From NCBI RefSeq assembly GCF_009865135.1, contig NZ_WWGH01000001.1, positions 2,542,001 through 2,606,000 on the forward strand: a DNA stretch of 64,000 bases, written 5' to 3'. Positions 34,791 through 43,825 of this stretch are shown piece by piece. This DNA comes from Streptomyces sp. SID8374 (GTDB lineage: Bacteria; Actinomycetota; Actinomycetes; Streptomycetales; Streptomycetaceae). A model generated the notes under the pieces. That model saw nothing but the letters and a program-made list of their open reading frames with translations, was not told the DNA's origin and ran no database searches. The first letter of the stretch is position 1; each line of letters opens with the position of its first letter. The position numbers and the translations under genes are program-made.

Positions 34791-36227
34791 TCAGACGGAG
34801 GTGGAGGATTCCGCCCCGGTGCCCGCGGCGGCCTTGGCGGCCGCGCGGACGGCTCCGGCGACCGCGCCGGCGACCTTGTCGTTGAAGACCGAGGGGATGA
34901 TGTAGTTCGCGTTGACCTCGTCCTCGGCCACCACATCGGCGAGGGCTCCGGCGGCGGCGAGCATCATCTCCGTGTTGACGGTGCGGGACTGAGCGTCCAG
35001 CAGACCGCGGAAGACACCCGGGAAGACCAGCACGTTGTTGATCTGGTTGGGGAAGTCGGAGCGTCCGGTGGCGACGACGGCGGCCGTCTCGCGGGCGACC
35101 GTCGGGTCGACCTCGGGGTCCGGGTTCGCGAGCGCGAACACGATCGCGCCGTCCGCCATCGCCGCGACGTCGTCGCCGTTCAGGACGTTCGGGGCGGAGA
35201 CGCCGATGAAGACGTCCGCGCCGACGACGGCCTCCTTGAGGGTGCCGGTGACGCCCTCGGGGTTGGTGTTGTCGGCGATCCAGCACAGCGGCGAGTCGGG
35301 GTCGGCGGCGACCAGGTCCTCGCGGCCGCTGTGCACCACGCCGTGGATGTCGGCGACGACGGCGTGCTTGACACCGGCGGCGATCAGGAGCTTCAGGATG
35401 GCCGTACCGGCCGCTCCGGCACCGGACATGACGACCCGTACGTCCCCGATGTTCTTGCCCACCACACGCAGGGCGTTGGTCAGCGAGGCCAGGACGACGA
35501 TGGCGGTGCCGTGCTGGTCGTCGTGGAAGACGGGGATGTCCAGGGCCTCGCGCAGCCGGGCCTCGATCTCGAAGCAGCGGGGGGCGGAGATGTCCTCCAG
35601 GTTGATGCCCGCGAAGCCGGGGGCGATCGCCTTGACGATCTCGACGATGGCGTCGGTGTCCTGGGTGTCCAGGCAGATCGGCCAGGCGTCGATGCCCGCG
35701 AAGCGCTTGAAGAGGGCCGCCTTGCCCTCCATGACGGGCAGTGCGGCCATCGGGCCGATGTTGCCGAGGCCGAGCACCGCGGAGCCGTCCGTCACGACTG
35801 CGACGGAGTTGCGCTTGATGGTGAGGCGGCGGGCGTCCTCGGGGTTCTCGGCGATCGCCATGCAGACCCGGGCGACGCCGGGCGTGTAGATCATCGAGAG
35901 GTCGTCACGGTTGCGGATGGGGTGCTTGGACGCCATCTCGATCTTGCCGCCGAGGTGCATGAGGAACGTACGGTCGGAGACCTTGCCCAGCACGACGCCC
36001 TCGATGTCGCGCAGACCTTCGACGATCTCGTCCGCGTGCGAGGTGGAGGAGGCCGCGATCGTGACGTCGATCCGCAGCTTCTCGTGGCCGGAGGCTGTCA
36101 CGTCGAGGCCGGTGACCGAACCCCCCGACGACTCCACGGCCGTGGTGAGCTGGGAGACCGCGGTGCCGCTGGCGGGCACCTCCAGCCTGACCGTCATCGA
36201 GTACGAGACGCTGGGCGCCGTTGCCAT
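34791..36227 (-). CDS. NAD-dependent malic enzyme with N-terminal ACT domain
   Basis: This oxidative decarboxylase converts malate to pyruvate and CO2. The 478-residue protein has an ACT-like domain (about 5-85), suggesting allosteric control. The malic domain follows (about 95-250; YTPGVARVCMAIAENPEDAR, then FHDDQHGTAIVVLA with metal-binding Asp residues). The Rossmann domain has GAGAAGTAI. The layout matches the NAD-type enzyme SCO2951 (from memory). The ATG follows AAGGA at eight bases. It is a single gene. Confidence 0.94.
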   Translation of the reverse strand: MATAPSVSYSMTVRLEVPASGTAVSQLTTAVESSGGSVTGLDVTASGHEKLRIDVTIAASSTSHADEIVEGLRDIEGVVLGKVSDRTFLMHLGGKIEMASKHPIRNRDDLSMIYTPGVARVCMAIAENPEDARRLTIKRNSVAVVTDGSAVLGLGNIGPMAALPVMEGKAALFKRFAGIDAWPICLDTQDTDAIVEIVKAIAPGFAGINLEDISAPRCFEIEARLREALDIPVFHDDQHGTAIVVLASLTNALRVVGKNIGDVRVVMSGAGAAGTAILKLLIAAGVKHAVVADIHGVVHSGREDLVAADPDSPLCWIADNTNPEGVTGTLKEAVVGADVFIGVSAPNVLNGDDVAAMADGAIVFALANPDPEVDPTVARETAAVVATGRSDFPNQINNVLVFPGVFRGLLDAQSRTVNTEMMLAAAGALADVVAEDEVNANYIIPSVFNDKVAGAVAGAVRAAAKAAAGTGAESSTSV

Positions 36228-36678
36228 GGCCGAGTCCTTCGCTTTCCTTAAGCTTCATTGCCGCGTATCCGGAACCCTCGTTCCGGTCACGCTTCCCGAT
36301 CGTCGCACCTACTGACTGGTAGCCGGTAATGAGTGCCGTCTTTCGGAAAGTGTTTTCCACCATACGAGAAGTCACCCGTTCGGCGGAACCCCCAACCGCC
36401 TCCGCAAACGAAAACAGACCCGCGCCACCATCAGGTGACACGGGTCTGTCTTCTTCACTTGGGTGGCACCGACCCGCCATGCTCGCCTCGCGGCAAGTGG
36501 TCGCTCGAAGCGACGAAGGTTGGGCCCGGGGGCTTGGATCGAGCCGGTGCCAGTACCACGGTAACAAAGACCCCGGAGAAGTGATTCCCGTGCGACAGGT
36601 TGACTTCGCGCCGTCGGTTCCCGGCAGGTCCGGGTCGCTCCCCCAGCCCGTCCGGATCACCCCCGCAGCTGGCCCGGG
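36228..36678. other. 451-bp intergenic region, malic enzyme to helD
   Basis: This region has no protein gene. The left part (36228-36413) should carry the malic enzyme promoter and has short AT-richer segments. A strong terminator sits at 36414-36449, about 230 nt after the helD stop. The 36450-36678 segment is either a long helD 3' UTR or an unannotated small RNA on the minus strand. Confidence 0.5.
36414..36449 (-). terminator. Strong terminator downstream of helD
   Basis: ACAGACCCG (36414-36422) pairs with CGGGTCTGT (36441-36449), with a nested CACC-ATCA-GGTG hairpin. On the minus strand TTTTCG follows directly. Confidence 0.8.
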
Positions 36679-39051
36679 TCACTCCCTCAGCAGGTCCGGC
36701 ACCCCGTCCTCGTCCGGCATGTCCCGCTCCCCCGACACCACCGTGAGCTGCTGCGTGGCCCTCGTCAGCGCCACGTACAGCACCCGCAGCCCGGCCGGGG
36801 ACTCGTCCGCGATCTCCGCCGGTGAGACGACCACCGTGGCGTCGTACTCCAGCCCCTTGGCCTCCAGGCTGCCCAGCGCCACCACCCGCTCCCCCAGCTC
36901 GGCGAGCCACTCGCGGGCCTGGGCGCGGCGGTCCATCGCCACGACCACGCCCACCGTGCCGTCCACCTCCGCCAGCAGCCGCCGCGCCTCCTCGCGGACC
37001 GTGGCGGCCAGGTCGCCGCCCTCGACCGGCACGAAGCGCGGCACCACCCCGGTGGAGCGGACGGCCGACGGGGACTCCATGCCGGGCATGGCGAGCGCCA
37101 GCACCTTGGCGGCCAGCTCCGCGATCTCGGCCGGGTTGCGGTAGTTGACGGTGAGGGTGAAGCGGCGGCGCGGGCGGGAGCCGAGCGCCTCGTCCCGGGC
37201 GGCGGCCGCCTCGTCCGGGTCGGACCAGGAGGACTGCGCCGGGTCACCGACGATCGTCCAGGTGGCGTGGCGGCCCCGGCGGCCCACCATCCGCCACTGC
37301 ATGGGCGTGAGGTCCTGCGCCTCGTCGACGATGACGTGCGCGTACTCCGTGCGCTCCGCCGCGAGCCGCTCGGCCCGCTCCCACTGGGTCTCCTCGCGCT
37401 GCGGCATCAGCTCCTCCAGGCCGGAGAGCTGGTCCAGCGGGTCCATCTCACGCTTCCGCTTGGGCCGCACCACCGTGCCCAGCAGCGCCTGGAGCTCGTC
37501 CAGGAGCGCCACGTCGTGGACGGAGAGGGGGCCGGTGCCGTCCGCGTCCAGCCGCTTCAGGGAGCGGGCCAGGCGGCGCACCTCGCCCTGGTTGAGGATG
37601 CGGCGGGACCAGCGGGCCAGCCGCTTCTCGTCGGCCATGGCGGCCAGCACCCGACGCGGGGTCAGCTCGGGCCACCAGGCATCCAGGAACTCCAGGAACG
37701 GCGTCTCGGTGGAGACGTCCTCGTCGAAGGAGGACCGCAACTCGGCCACCAGCTGCGGGTCGGTGTAGCGGCCGCGCCCGGAGGACTTGCTCCACAGGGC
37801 GTCCAGCAGCAGCTTGCGGGCGCGCGGGCGCAGCAGGTTGACGGGGGCGGTGCCGCTGAGCACGTTGTTGCGGATGCGCTGGAGCTCGTCGGCCTCCAGC
37901 TCCACCCGGGCCCCGAAGGCGACGACGCGCAGCCGGGTGGGGGTGCCTCCCGCGTCCCTCTGCGCGGGCTCGTCGCCGAAGGAGAGCTGGCCGGCGCTGC
38001 TGGGCGGCTTCGGCGCCTCCAGCGCTCCCCGGGCCGCCTTGCGCAGCACGTGGAGCATCCGCGAGGAGCCCTTGATCCGGGCGATGGCCGGTTCGTCGTA
38101 GGCGGTGGCGCCTTCCACGCCGGCCGCCTCGTCGGAGAGCGAGCCGATCGCACGGATCGCGACCTGGCCCTCCTCCCCGAGCGAGGGCAGCACACCCTCG
38201 GTGTACGCGACCAGGAGCGGCGTCGGCGAGACGATCAGGATGCCGCCCGCGTACCGCCGCCGGTCCTGGTAGAGGAGGTAGGCGGCCCGGTGCAGGGCGA
38301 CGGCCGTCTTGCCGGTGCCGGGGCCGCCGGTGACCTCCGTGACGGAGGCGGCGGGGGCCCGGATGACCAGGTCCTGTTCGGCCTGGATGGAGGCGACGAT
38401 GTCCCGCATGGTGTGGCTGCGGGCCTGGCCGAGGGCGGCCATCAGGGCGCCGTCGCCGATCACCGGCAGCTTCTCGCCGTCCAGGTACGCCGTCAGCTCC
38501 GGGCGCATCAGGTCGTCCTCGACCCCGAGGACCTTGCGGCCCTTGGAGCGGATGACCCGGCGGCGTACGACGCGGCCCGGCTCCTTCGGGGTGGAGCGGT
38601 AGAACGGGGCGGCGGCCGGGGCCCGCCAGTCGATCACCAGCGGCGCGTAGTCGGAGTCCAGGACGCCGATCCGGCCGATGTGGAGCGTCTCGGCGATGTC
38701 GGCGGTGGCGTCCTGGCGTACGGCGTCGTCGGCCGGCTCCACGGAGGTGAAGGCGCCGTCGGGGCCGCGCTCACCGTCCTTGCCGAGGAGCAGGTCGATC
38801 CGGCCGAAGAGGAAGTCCTCGAACTCGTTGTTCAGCCGGTTGAGGTGGACGCCCGCCCGGAAGACCTGGGCGTCCCGTTCGGCGAGGGCGCCGGGCGTGC
38901 CGACCTGCCCGCGTTTGACGGCGTCGTGCATGAGAAATTCCGCCTCGTCGATCTTCTCTTCGAGACGGTGGTAAACGCGGTCCAGATGATCCTGTTCGAC
39001 ACCGATTTCCCGGTCCCGCAGCGAATCGACAGCGGCATCCTGCGCGGCCAC
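36679..39051 (-). CDS. HelD-like RNA polymerase-associated UvrD/SF1 ATPase
   Basis: This 790-residue relative of HelD removes stalled RNA polymerase from nucleic acid. The N-terminal coiled-coil (about 15-90; LDRVYHRLEEKIDEAEF, NRLNNEFEDFLFGRIDLLL) is the arm that enters the polymerase secondary channel. Walker A is GGPGTGKTAVALHR, the DE-box IVDEAQDLTPMQW, and later motifs are TVNYRNPAEIAELA and YVALTRATQQL. A GTG start follows AAGGGGG. Some actinobacterial HelD proteins give rifamycin tolerance. No rifamycin-associated element was recognised upstream here. Confidence 0.93.
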   Translation of the reverse strand: MAAQDAAVDSLRDREIGVEQDHLDRVYHRLEEKIDEAEFLMHDAVKRGQVGTPGALAERDAQVFRAGVHLNRLNNEFEDFLFGRIDLLLGKDGERGPDGAFTSVEPADDAVRQDATADIAETLHIGRIGVLDSDYAPLVIDWRAPAAAPFYRSTPKEPGRVVRRRVIRSKGRKVLGVEDDLMRPELTAYLDGEKLPVIGDGALMAALGQARSHTMRDIVASIQAEQDLVIRAPAASVTEVTGGPGTGKTAVALHRAAYLLYQDRRRYAGGILIVSPTPLLVAYTEGVLPSLGEEGQVAIRAIGSLSDEAAGVEGATAYDEPAIARIKGSSRMLHVLRKAARGALEAPKPPSSAGQLSFGDEPAQRDAGGTPTRLRVVAFGARVELEADELQRIRNNVLSGTAPVNLLRPRARKLLLDALWSKSSGRGRYTDPQLVAELRSSFDEDVSTETPFLEFLDAWWPELTPRRVLAAMADEKRLARWSRRILNQGEVRRLARSLKRLDADGTGPLSVHDVALLDELQALLGTVVRPKRKREMDPLDQLSGLEELMPQREETQWERAERLAAERTEYAHVIVDEAQDLTPMQWRMVGRRGRHATWTIVGDPAQSSWSDPDEAAAARDEALGSRPRRRFTLTVNYRNPAEIAELAAKVLALAMPGMESPSAVRSTGVVPRFVPVEGGDLAATVREEARRLLAEVDGTVGVVVAMDRRAQAREWLAELGERVVALGSLEAKGLEYDATVVVSPAEIADESPAGLRVLYVALTRATQQLTVVSGERDMPDEDGVPDLLRE

Positions 39052-39213
39052 CGAGGCCCCCTTCTGACGTGCATCGGGCAGCCGTCAACCCTATGCGAAG
39101 GGGGGCCCGGGCGCACCTGCCGTCCACCGTTACGCGTGTTGCGATTGCGCGTCGGAAGACCGGGCGGCCGGGCCGGCCGGGCGGGAGGGGTCCGCCCGGG
39201 CGGCCGGGTCCGC

Positions 39214-40185
39214 TCAGGCGCCGATCTCCACCAGCCGCTCCCCGTCGAACGTCCGTACCTCGAACCGGTCGATGTCCTCACGGGCCATCGCCGCGCCGCC
39301 GTGCACGTACAGCGGGTTCTTCGCCGACTCGTGCGCCGAGCCCTCGATGCCGTACCCCCACTGCGGGACGGACCAGGAGGTGACGACCTCCTCCTCCCCC
39401 GTCTTGGAGACGGCGACGAGCGTGCACTTCTGCGGCCCTTTGACGTTCTTCAGCTCCAGGACCGTGTGGGTGCCCCACGCCTTCTCCTCCATCCCGACCG
39501 TCGCGCCGACCCGGGTGGTGGGGTCGGTCGCGGACACCTTCTCCGTCATGTGCTGGAAGAAGGCGTCCTCGGCCGGGCTGGTGGGGTGCGGGTCGCCCAC
39601 GGCGACGCTGCGGCCGCCGTCGTCGCCCGCCGTGACGGCGACGGCGGCGACCGGCCCGCCGATGATCAGCGCGGCGGCCGCGGCGATGAGATACCGGCTC
39701 CGCTTCGTACGCCGGTGCCGCCGGTGCGCGACCTCGTCCATCAGCCCGCCCAGCACCTTGGGCGCCGGCCGCTCGGGAACGTGCGGTACGGGACGGGCCC
39801 CGGGCGCGGCCGCCGGAGCCTCGGCCAGCATCGCGAGCATGGGCTCCATCCCGGCGAACTCGTCGAGATGCGCGGAACACCGTGCACAGCCCGCGAGATG
39901 GGCCTCGAAGGCGCTCGCCTGCGCGTCGTCCAGGATGCCCAGGACGTAGGCGGCGGCCGCGTCGTGCTCGGAGCCCTCGGGCTCCCCGCCGGAGGGCGGC
40001 TCGGGGCCGGTGGGGCCGCCGGGATACCCCTGGCTGCCGGGGTGCCCGGGGGCGGAGAGGTACGCGGGCCCTGAGGGGTGTGCAGGACCCGCGGGATAGG
40101 GGGTGTGCGGGGGGTGCGAGGGACCGGTGGGCATACGGGGTCCCGGAGGCCGGGGCCCGAACGGCTGCCACTGCTGGTCGCTCAT
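39214..40185 (-). CDS. rsuA: Anti-sigma factor RsuA (zinc-binding, membrane)
   Basis: The 323-residue protein holds the ECF sigma factor inactive. A Pro/Gly-rich N-terminal segment (about 1-75) precedes the zinc anti-sigma domain, with FEAHLAGCARCSAHLDEF (H-x3-C-x2-C). One transmembrane helix (YLIAAAAALIIGGPVAAVAV) and an outside sensor domain of about 150 residues follow. The ATG overlaps the sigU stop (ATGA), so both are made together. The long disordered start before the zinc domain is unusual for the family. Confidence 0.93.
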   Translation of the reverse strand: MSDQQWQPFGPRPPGPRMPTGPSHPPHTPYPAGPAHPSGPAYLSAPGHPGSQGYPGGPTGPEPPSGGEPEGSEHDAAAAYVLGILDDAQASAFEAHLAGCARCSAHLDEFAGMEPMLAMLAEAPAAAPGARPVPHVPERPAPKVLGGLMDEVAHRRHRRTKRSRYLIAAAAALIIGGPVAAVAVTAGDDGGRSVAVGDPHPTSPAEDAFFQHMTEKVSATDPTTRVGATVGMEEKAWGTHTVLELKNVKGPQKCTLVAVSKTGEEEVVTSWSVPQWGYGIEGSAHESAKNPLYVHGGAAMAREDIDRFEVRTFDGERLVEIGA

Positions 40186-40769
40186 GCCGTGATCCCCCTC
40201 TCTTCGAGTGCGAGCTTCATCGAACGGAGTGCGTAGAAGACCCGGGACCGCACGGTGCCGCTGGGTATGCCGAGCACCTCGGCCGCCTCGTTCACCGTAC
40301 GTCCCCGGAAGTAGGTCTCGACCAATGCTTCCCGGTGCGCGGGCGTCAAATCGTCGAGCGCGTCCGAGAGCGTCATCAGCCACAGCGCCTTGTCGATCTC
40401 GTCCTCCGCGGGAATGACCTCCAGCGGCGACGGATCGACCTCGCGCGGCCGGGCCTGCCGGCTGCGGTGGCCGTCGATGACGATGCGCCGGGCGACCGTC
40501 ACCAGCCAGGGGCGGACGGAGCCGGTGGCCCGGTTGAGCCGGCCGGCGTTCTTCCAGGCACGGATGAGCGTCTCCTGCACCACGTCCTCGGCCCGTTGGC
40601 GGTCGCCCGCCACGAGTCTGAGGACATACGCGAGCAGCGGCCCGGCATGTTCGCGGTAGAGCGCCCGCATCAGCTCCTCGTCGGGTATCCCGTCGGAAGG
40701 CGTGGGCGGCTCACTGCGATGTCGAGCCCTGTGCGGACGGTCATCGGCCACGGCCGCATCCTTGCGCAC
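40182..40769 (-). CDS. sigU: ECF sigma factor SigU
   Basis: The 195-residue extracytoplasmic-function sigma factor has region 2 (about 40-110; LLAYVLRLVAGDRQRAEDVV, QETLIRAW) and region 4 (about 135-190; EALVETYFRGRTVNEAAEVL, SGTVRSRVFYALRS). The GTG at 40769 has a perfect AGGAGG five bases upstream. It is coupled to rsuA by a four-base overlap. In S. coelicolor, SigU activity affects secreted proteins and blocks differentiation when unrestrained. The name rests on similarity and gene order from memory. Confidence 0.93.
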   Translation of the reverse strand: MRKDAAVADDRPHRARHRSEPPTPSDGIPDEELMRALYREHAGPLLAYVLRLVAGDRQRAEDVVQETLIRAWKNAGRLNRATGSVRPWLVTVARRIVIDGHRSRQARPREVDPSPLEVIPAEDEIDKALWLMTLSDALDDLTPAHREALVETYFRGRTVNEAAEVLGIPSGTVRSRVFYALRSMKLALEERGITA

Positions 40770-40849
40770 CCGAACCTCCTGGTCGAGACCCTGAATGGAG
40801 CTCTTCGGGCATGGATACGGGGGCGGGCGCAGGATCATTCAACGTCGCT

Positions 40850-41563
40850 TCATATTTCTTTCGCCGAGATCCTCCTGGGCTGCTCGCCCGCCGCCGTGGT
40901 GGCGGGCGCCCCGGCTGTCGTGGCGGCGGGCGCGGAGGCCGTACGGCGGCGGTGCCGGGCGACCCGTTCGCGGTTGCCGCAGACCTCGCCGGAGCACCAT
41001 CGCCTCCGGGCTCCGCGCGAGGTGTCCAGGTAGAGCCGGTGGCAAGAGGCGCCCGCACAGCGGCGCAGCGCTCCCCGCGCCACCGGGTCGGTGAGCAGGT
41101 CCACCGCGTCCCGCGCCACGACCGCGAGGAGGCCCGCGCAGTCGGGTTCGGCGCTCAGGGTCCGTACCAGCGCACCGCCCTCGCCCGGCACCGCGCGCGG
41201 GCCCGGCGGGGCCGCGGCGGCCAGGGAGTTGACCCGATCGAGGGCCTTCTCGTAGGCGGGTGAGGCGAGTTGAGGGTCCTGGTGGCCAACCTGCTGGCAT
41301 ACGTTGTCCAGTTGGGCCGACACCAGCAGGTCCAGGTCCGTGCGCAGCTCCCGGAACCGGGTCAGCCAGGTGGCGTCCAGGGCGGTCAGGGCGGTGCCCG
41401 GCGGGACGAGGCGGGCGGCGGTCAGCCAGTCGGCGAGCCGTCCCGGCCCGTCCAGCTGTTCCCGGGCGCGGGGCGTCCCGCCGCCGGGCCCGGTGGCCAC
41501 CAGGTCGAGACAGATCCGGCCGGAGTCGAACCGCCACACGTACGCGCCCCTGCCCGCTGCCAT
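40850..41563 (-). CDS. CGNR zinc-finger (ABATE-type) putative regulator
   Basis: The 237-residue protein has an N-terminal ABATE-like domain (about 8-150; FDSGRICLDLVATG). A C-terminal CGNR treble-clef zinc finger (about 165-205) reads RRCAGASCHRLYLDTSRGAR and then WCSGEVCGNRERVARHR. This class is thought to bind DNA and sense stress ligands. An Ala/Thr-rich tail follows. It lies upstream of sigU on the same strand and divergent from the GNAT gene. Confidence 0.9.
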   Translation of the reverse strand: MAAGRGAYVWRFDSGRICLDLVATGPGGGTPRAREQLDGPGRLADWLTAARLVPPGTALTALDATWLTRFRELRTDLDLLVSAQLDNVCQQVGHQDPQLASPAYEKALDRVNSLAAAAPPGPRAVPGEGGALVRTLSAEPDCAGLLAVVARDAVDLLTDPVARGALRRCAGASCHRLYLDTSRGARRRWCSGEVCGNRERVARHRRRTASAPAATTAGAPATTAAGEQPRRISAKEI

Positions 41564-41656
41564 GCGCCTGTCACCGCCTCGGGGTCACCGGTCGGATGCC
41601 ACCCCCCAGAGTGCCCCCGCCGGGGCCCGCCCGTAACCCCCGCTACGGTGACGGCC

Positions 41657-42286
41657 ATGAACGATCACGGGGGAACGGACGAAGGGACCTTGACGCTCAG
41701 CGCTGACACCCTGCTGCTGCGCCCCTGGCGCGCGGAGGACGCCCCCGCGCTGCTGGCGGCGTACGACGATCCGGTGATGCGGCAGTGGGTGCGGCTGCCC
41801 GTGTCCACGCCCGAAGAGGCGTCCCGCTGGCTGGAGTTGCAGCATGAGGGGTGGGAGTCGGGGACCAGGTTCAGCTTCGCCGTGACGGACGCGGGCCGGG
41901 GCGGGGAGCTGGTCGGCAACCTCGCGTTGAAGCGGCCGGGACCGGGCTCCGAGCGGGCCGAGGTCGGCTACCGGACGGTGGCGCGGGCACGCGGCCGGGG
42001 TGTGGCGCCGAGGGCCCTGGAGGCGCTCACCGACTGGGCGTTCACCACCTTCGCGGCCGAAGGGCTGGTCCGTCCGGAGCTGTTGCACCAGGTGGACAAC
42101 GTGGCCTCCTGCCGGGTGGCGGAGAAGGCCGGTTACGCGTTCGCGGAGGTGCTGGGCGCGCTGCCGCCGGAGTTCCCGCTGGGCGGCCATCTGCATGTGC
42201 GCCGGGCGCCGTCGAGGCGGGCCCCGCTCAGCGGGGACCCGGTGTGTCCCCCGCCGGGTCCAGCGACAGCCGGTAGCCGCGTTTGA
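41657..42286 (+). CDS. GNAT-family N-acetyltransferase (RimJ-like)
   Basis: The 209-residue protein has the acetyl-CoA-binding fold (about 15-180). Motifs include LLLRPWRAEDAPALLAAYDD, the motif A region RARGRGVAPRALEALTDWAF and NVASCRVAEKAGYAFAEVL, as in RimJ/RimL-type enzymes. The substrate is unknown. The ATG at 41657 is chosen; a GTG three codons earlier is possible. The 3' end overlaps the convergent hemD-like gene by 59 bp. Confidence 0.9.
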   Translation: MNDHGGTDEGTLTLSADTLLLRPWRAEDAPALLAAYDDPVMRQWVRLPVSTPEEASRWLELQHEGWESGTRFSFAVTDAGRGGELVGNLALKRPGPGSERAEVGYRTVARARGRGVAPRALEALTDWAFTTFAAEGLVRPELLHQVDNVASCRVAEKAGYAFAEVLGALPPEFPLGGHLHVRRAPSRRAPLSGDPVCPPPGPATAGSRV

Positions 42287-43370
42287 CGACGGTCTGGATC
42301 AGGCGGGGTGCGCCCAGCGCGGAGCGCAGCCGGGCCATCGCCGTCTCCACCGCGTGCTCGTCGGTGCCGCTGCCCGGCAGGGCCCGCAGCAGGTCGGCGC
42401 GGGCCACCACCCAGCCGGGGCGGCGGGCCAGGGTGTGCAGGAGGGCCATGCCCGCGGGCGGGACCGCGCGCAGTTCGTCGTCGACGAGCACGGCGTGGCC
42501 GCGGATCTCGACGCGGTGGCCGGCGATGGGCAGGACCCGGGCGGTGGCAGGGAGTTGGGCGCAGACCAGCTGGACGAGGGGGCCCAGGCGGAAGCGTTCG
42601 GGCTGGACGGTGGGGATGCCCCGGACCTGGAGCGGGAGGGCGGTGACCGGTCCGACGCAGGCGGCCAGGACGTCGTCGCGCAGCGCCCCCAGGATCTCCG
42701 GGAGGAGCCCGCGGGCCTCCGCGCGGCCCAGGAACGAGGCGGCGGCGGGGGCGCTGGTGAAGGTGACGGCGTCCAGGGCCCGGGCGGTGGTGGCGTCGAG
42801 CATCCGGTCGAGGGGGGCGATGTCCTGCGGGGGCATCCAGCGGTAGACGGGGACGCCGACGACCTCGGCGCCCGCCGCCTGGAGGGACTCGATGAAACCG
42901 GGGAGCGGTTCGCCGTGCAGCTGGAGGGCGATACGGCGGCCCTCGACGCCTTCGCCGAGGAGCCGTTCGAGGACTTCGGCCATGGATTCGGACCCGGGTG
43001 ACCAGGCCTCGGTCAGCCCGGCGGCCCTCACCGCGCCCTTGGCCTTGGGCCCCCGGGCCAGGAGTTCGGCCCCGCGAAGCCGCTCCAGGAGCACGCCTCC
43101 GATGCCCCAGCCGTCGGCCGCCTCCACCCAGCCCCGGAAGCCGATCGCCGTGGTGGCGACCACCACGTCCGGGGCGTGGTCGATCAACTCCTTGGTCGCT
43201 TCGAGGAGTTCGCCGTCGTCGGCGACCGGGACGATCCGCAGGGCCGGGGCGTGCTGGACGGCGGCGCCGCGCCGCTTGAGCAGGGCGGTGAGCTCCTCGG
43301 CGCGGCGGGCCGCGGTCACTCCGACCGTGAAGCCCGCGAGGGGGCCGTGCGTGGTGTCGTCGTCCTGCAT
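42228..43370 (-). CDS. Uroporphyrinogen-III synthase fused to winged-helix DNA-binding domain
   Basis: The 380-residue protein has a HemD-like two-lobed domain (about 10-265; GFTVGVTAARRAEELTALLK, AVTFTSAPAAASFLG). The synthase closes the linear tetrapyrrole for heme, siroheme or B12. The last 100 residues (about 275-370) form an OmpR-type winged helix (HTLARRPGWVVARADLLRAL, VETAMARLRSALG, TVVKRGYRLSL). No response-regulator receiver domain is present. It may be a tetrapyrrole-linked regulator rather than an enzyme. Its overlap with the convergent GNAT gene is notable. Confidence 0.92.
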   Translation of the reverse strand: MQDDDTTHGPLAGFTVGVTAARRAEELTALLKRRGAAVQHAPALRIVPVADDGELLEATKELIDHAPDVVVATTAIGFRGWVEAADGWGIGGVLLERLRGAELLARGPKAKGAVRAAGLTEAWSPGSESMAEVLERLLGEGVEGRRIALQLHGEPLPGFIESLQAAGAEVVGVPVYRWMPPQDIAPLDRMLDATTARALDAVTFTSAPAAASFLGRAEARGLLPEILGALRDDVLAACVGPVTALPLQVRGIPTVQPERFRLGPLVQLVCAQLPATARVLPIAGHRVEIRGHAVLVDDELRAVPPAGMALLHTLARRPGWVVARADLLRALPGSGTDEHAVETAMARLRSALGAPRLIQTVVKRGYRLSLDPAGDTPGPR

Positions 43371-43504
43371 GGCGTGTTCCCGGCTCTCGTGGTCCTGCTG
43401 GTACGCGATGTACGGAGGCCCGAGACTGCCAACGGTCGGTGACAGGCCCGGTTCCCCCGTATTTCCCGGCCGTTACGTCAGCCGTGGCCCGGGGGGTCGC
43501 TTCC

Positions 43505-43795
43505 CTACACCTCTGCGTAACCGACCTGGGCCTTCGTGGGCACGGGTGCGGGGCGGCGAAGGTATACCACCCAGGTCAGCGCGGAGCACACGGCGTAGAA
43601 GGCGAGGAAGGACCAGAAGGCGGCGGTTCCGGTGCCGGAGGTCTGGAAGGACCTGGAGGACCAGGCCCAGGTGTGCGGGTCCCGGGCGGCCTCGCGGGCG
43701 GCCCCGGTGTCGTCGCGTACGGGCCGGAGGTTGTCCATGTACAGCGCGGCACAGAGCGCGGCCACCACGATCAGCGTGATGTGGAGGCCGAGCAC
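43505..43795 (-). CDS. Small two-helix membrane protein
   Basis: The 96-residue protein has two hydrophobic segments (LHITLIVVAALCAALYM and FWSFLAFYAVCSALTWVVYL) separated by a polar stretch. It follows the acyltransferase gene by 30 bp on the same strand and may be the last gene of that operon. The only start in frame after the previous stop is GTG at 43795, with a poor ribosome site. No family is recognised; a role in the exopolysaccharide machinery is conceivable. Confidence 0.6.
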   Translation of the reverse strand: MLGLHITLIVVAALCAALYMDNLRPVRDDTGAAREAARDPHTWAWSSRSFQTSGTGTAAFWSFLAFYAVCSALTWVVYLRRPAPVPTKAQVGYAEV

Positions 43796-43825
43796 GATCC
43801 GGCGGCGGCCCGGTGAGGTGAGCCC

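Noticed and set aside
38900..39213. Rifamycin-associated element upstream of helD
   Set aside because: No GGGGCTTGC-type palindrome is visible in the helD upstream sequence.
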